From positions 1 to 64,000 of the forward strand of contig JABSPM010000088.1 in the NCBI GenBank assembly GCA_013215095.1: a DNA stretch of 64,000 nt, read 5' to 3'. Of the stretch, positions 62,829 through 64,000 are shown piece by piece. The position numbers were made by a program, and so were the translations under genes. Source of the stretch: Flavobacteriaceae bacterium. GTDB taxonomy: Bacteria; Bacteroidota; Bacteroidia; Flavobacteriales; Flavobacteriaceae. How positions within the stretch are numbered: position 1 is the stretch's first letter; every line of letters begins with the position of its first letter. Below the pieces are notes generated by a model. The model worked only from the letters and a program-made list of their open reading frames with translations. It had not been told where the DNA came from and searched no databases.

Positions 62829-63977
62829 TTAGTTTCCAAAATCTTTTTTGATAGCATCCGCTCTTCGCAACATATCATCTTTAGTGTATCCACCTATTTC
62901 ACTCAAAATATACGCCGAACGATAGGTTTTCATGGCCTTTTTTGGATTCCCAGATTCTTCATAAAAACGCGCAAAATAAAAATGCCCAAGCAAAGTATCT
63001 GGATATTCTTTTCTGGCTATTTTACCTAAATCTTCATAGTACTCATAGTTTTCACTCTTTTCAATGGCTGCCGCAATGGCTTTAAAGTCATTGATAATGA
63101 TTTGTTTTTTAAAACTGAACAAATCCTCGATCATCTGATACTTCTCCTGAAGATACTCTACGGGAGAAGTATCTAAAGTAAGAATACGTTCTTTATATTC
63201 CTTCTTACTAATTGGTTGAAACACAAAGAAGATACTCTCTAAAGCGTTTGGTAATGCATGCGCAGGGTTGGAATAATGCGATGGCCCGTCAAAACTATCA
63301 AATTCATATAACAGGTTCTTATTATCCAATTTAGATAAGCTATTATGTAAAACTTCAGCATCTTCCATCACAGCTTTCAAATCATTATTTGACGTTGCCA
63401 TATAATAAAACACTTTACTCTGAACTTCCTGTAAACGCTCTGGAATATACTGTAACATATCTGGTGCTAAAAATGGACTAACATTAATGTATGCATTAAA
63501 CAAGGGACTATCTTTCAATAGGTAATAATTGATAAAGTTAGCTGTATCTCCATGACCTACAGCAACCCTAAATTCTGCCAAACGATAATTGCGATTCATG
63601 TAAGGAATCAACTCTATACTTATAAACTCAAAAAACTTTGTTCCAGAATCCATTGGCAATGAATTTTGCTCCGAATACAGACAATCTCTATCTCTGCTTT
63701 CTACTTGATTTATACCAACCACGATTGCTTCTGGGATATCTTCCCAATACGAGTAATAATCTACATTTCCAACAACTGCTTCAAACATATAATCACCATC
63801 CAAAACCACAAAAAGCGGATAGGACTTATCGGTATTCTCGGTATAGTTTCTTGGTAACTGAATTTTCAATTCTCTTGATTCTCCAAGCTTATAAGAATCA
63901 AATTTCTTATAAATGGTCTGCGAATTTATACTATTTAAACTGCAAAACAGCAACAATAAACATAAGGAATATCTCAT
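62829..63977 (-). CDS. Esterase-D-like alpha/beta protein without the usual Ser nucleophile
   Basis: 382 residues, signal peptide ending NSINSQ. Residues about 22-270 resemble the putative esterase (PF00756-type) fold: SRELKIQLPRNYTE, YPLFVVLDGDYMFEAVVGN, FEFISIELIPYMNRNYRLAE and the His region FDGPSHYSNPAHALPNAL. The elbow reads VGHGDTANF where esterases have GxSxG, so the Ser is replaced. From memory relatives in this family also lack it; the protein may be a non-catalytic binding protein. The C-terminal 100 residues look like TPR helices (GHFYFARFYEESGNPKKAMK). Located upstream of radA. Confidence 0.85.
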   Translation of the reverse strand: MRYSLCLLLLFCSLNSINSQTIYKKFDSYKLGESRELKIQLPRNYTENTDKSYPLFVVLDGDYMFEAVVGNVDYYSYWEDIPEAIVVGINQVESRDRDCLYSEQNSLPMDSGTKFFEFISIELIPYMNRNYRLAEFRVAVGHGDTANFINYYLLKDSPLFNAYINVSPFLAPDMLQYIPERLQEVQSKVFYYMATSNNDLKAVMEDAEVLHNSLSKLDNKNLLYEFDSFDGPSHYSNPAHALPNALESIFFVFQPISKKEYKERILTLDTSPVEYLQEKYQMIEDLFSFKKQIIINDFKAIAAAIEKSENYEYYEDLGKIARKEYPDTLLGHFYFARFYEESGNPKKAMKTYRSAYILSEIGGYTKDDMLRRADAIKKDFGN

Positions 63978-64000
63978 TTTATTTTAAGATTTATGATTTT

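Noticed and set aside
1-64000. tRNA, rRNA or CRISPR
   Set aside because: No GGTTCGAATC-type arm with acceptor pairing, no conserved rRNA blocks and no short regularly spaced direct repeats were seen. The only regular repeat is the coding FG-GAP array.

Overview
The window is chromosomal DNA of a member of the Flavobacteriaceae (phylum Bacteroidota). Evidence: AT-rich sequence, gliding genes gldD and gldE, a type IX secretion (T9SS) sorting domain, two large TonB-dependent receptors with carboxypeptidase-like N-termini, a family S46 peptidase, a DUF5689 gene, almost no Shine-Dalgarno sequences, and a promoter of the Bacteroidota form TTG-N19-TAnnTTTG before the HU gene. I cannot name the genus. 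I see no rRNA, tRNA, CRISPR array, prophage or intact insertion sequence.

Layout. 1-3.1 kb: two tandem surface proteins sharing an N-terminal module, one with an exact 192-bp FG-GAP repeat array, one ending in a FISUMP-like domain. 3.9-7.4 kb: mutY-ssb-gldE-gldD. 7.4-9.8 kb: HU, a 29-codon very basic protein and RNase G. 10.2-13.0 kb: aldo/keto reductase, OmpA-like lipoprotein and a stop-interrupted exonuclease III gene. 13.1-20 kb: a large SprA-like outer-membrane protein, a small lipoprotein and a T9SS cargo protein. 20-27.4 kb: glyS, a broken coiled-coil gene, comF, an Ig-like lipoprotein, omega-amidase and methionine aminotransferase. 27.5-32.5 kb: S46 peptidase, a thioredoxin/TPR protein, then two convergent gene remnants (TPR and MutS-family) fused at a deletion junction. 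32.5-41.5 kb: TonB receptor with a broken DUF5689 partner and a divergent secreted nuclease/phosphatase, then a second TonB receptor. 41.6-49 kb: pgi, M23 peptidase, tryptophan dioxygenase and DUF3108, then the tyrosine catabolism genes hppD and hmgA. 49-56 kb: patatin-barrel protein, uvrC, and a rimK-deacylase-fau operon. 56-64 kb: ileS-dksA-like-lspA, a broken TraB-like gene, radA and an esterase-like protein without the usual serine.

The most striking feature is gene decay. Six loci are broken by premature stops, frameshifts or deletion, and four of them carry more than one lesion or a deletion, so sequencing error alone is unlikely. All three stop codons are involved and all three also end intact genes, so codon reassignment is not the explanation. 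The non-coding DNA holds a small dispersed inverted-repeat element (one full copy, three partial), a perfect 20-bp hairpin, a candidate structured RNA near 20.3 kb and a CAAA-repeat leader. I did not find a clearly new multi-gene system; the best leads are the dispersed element, the structured RNA candidate and the MutS/TPR deletion scar.
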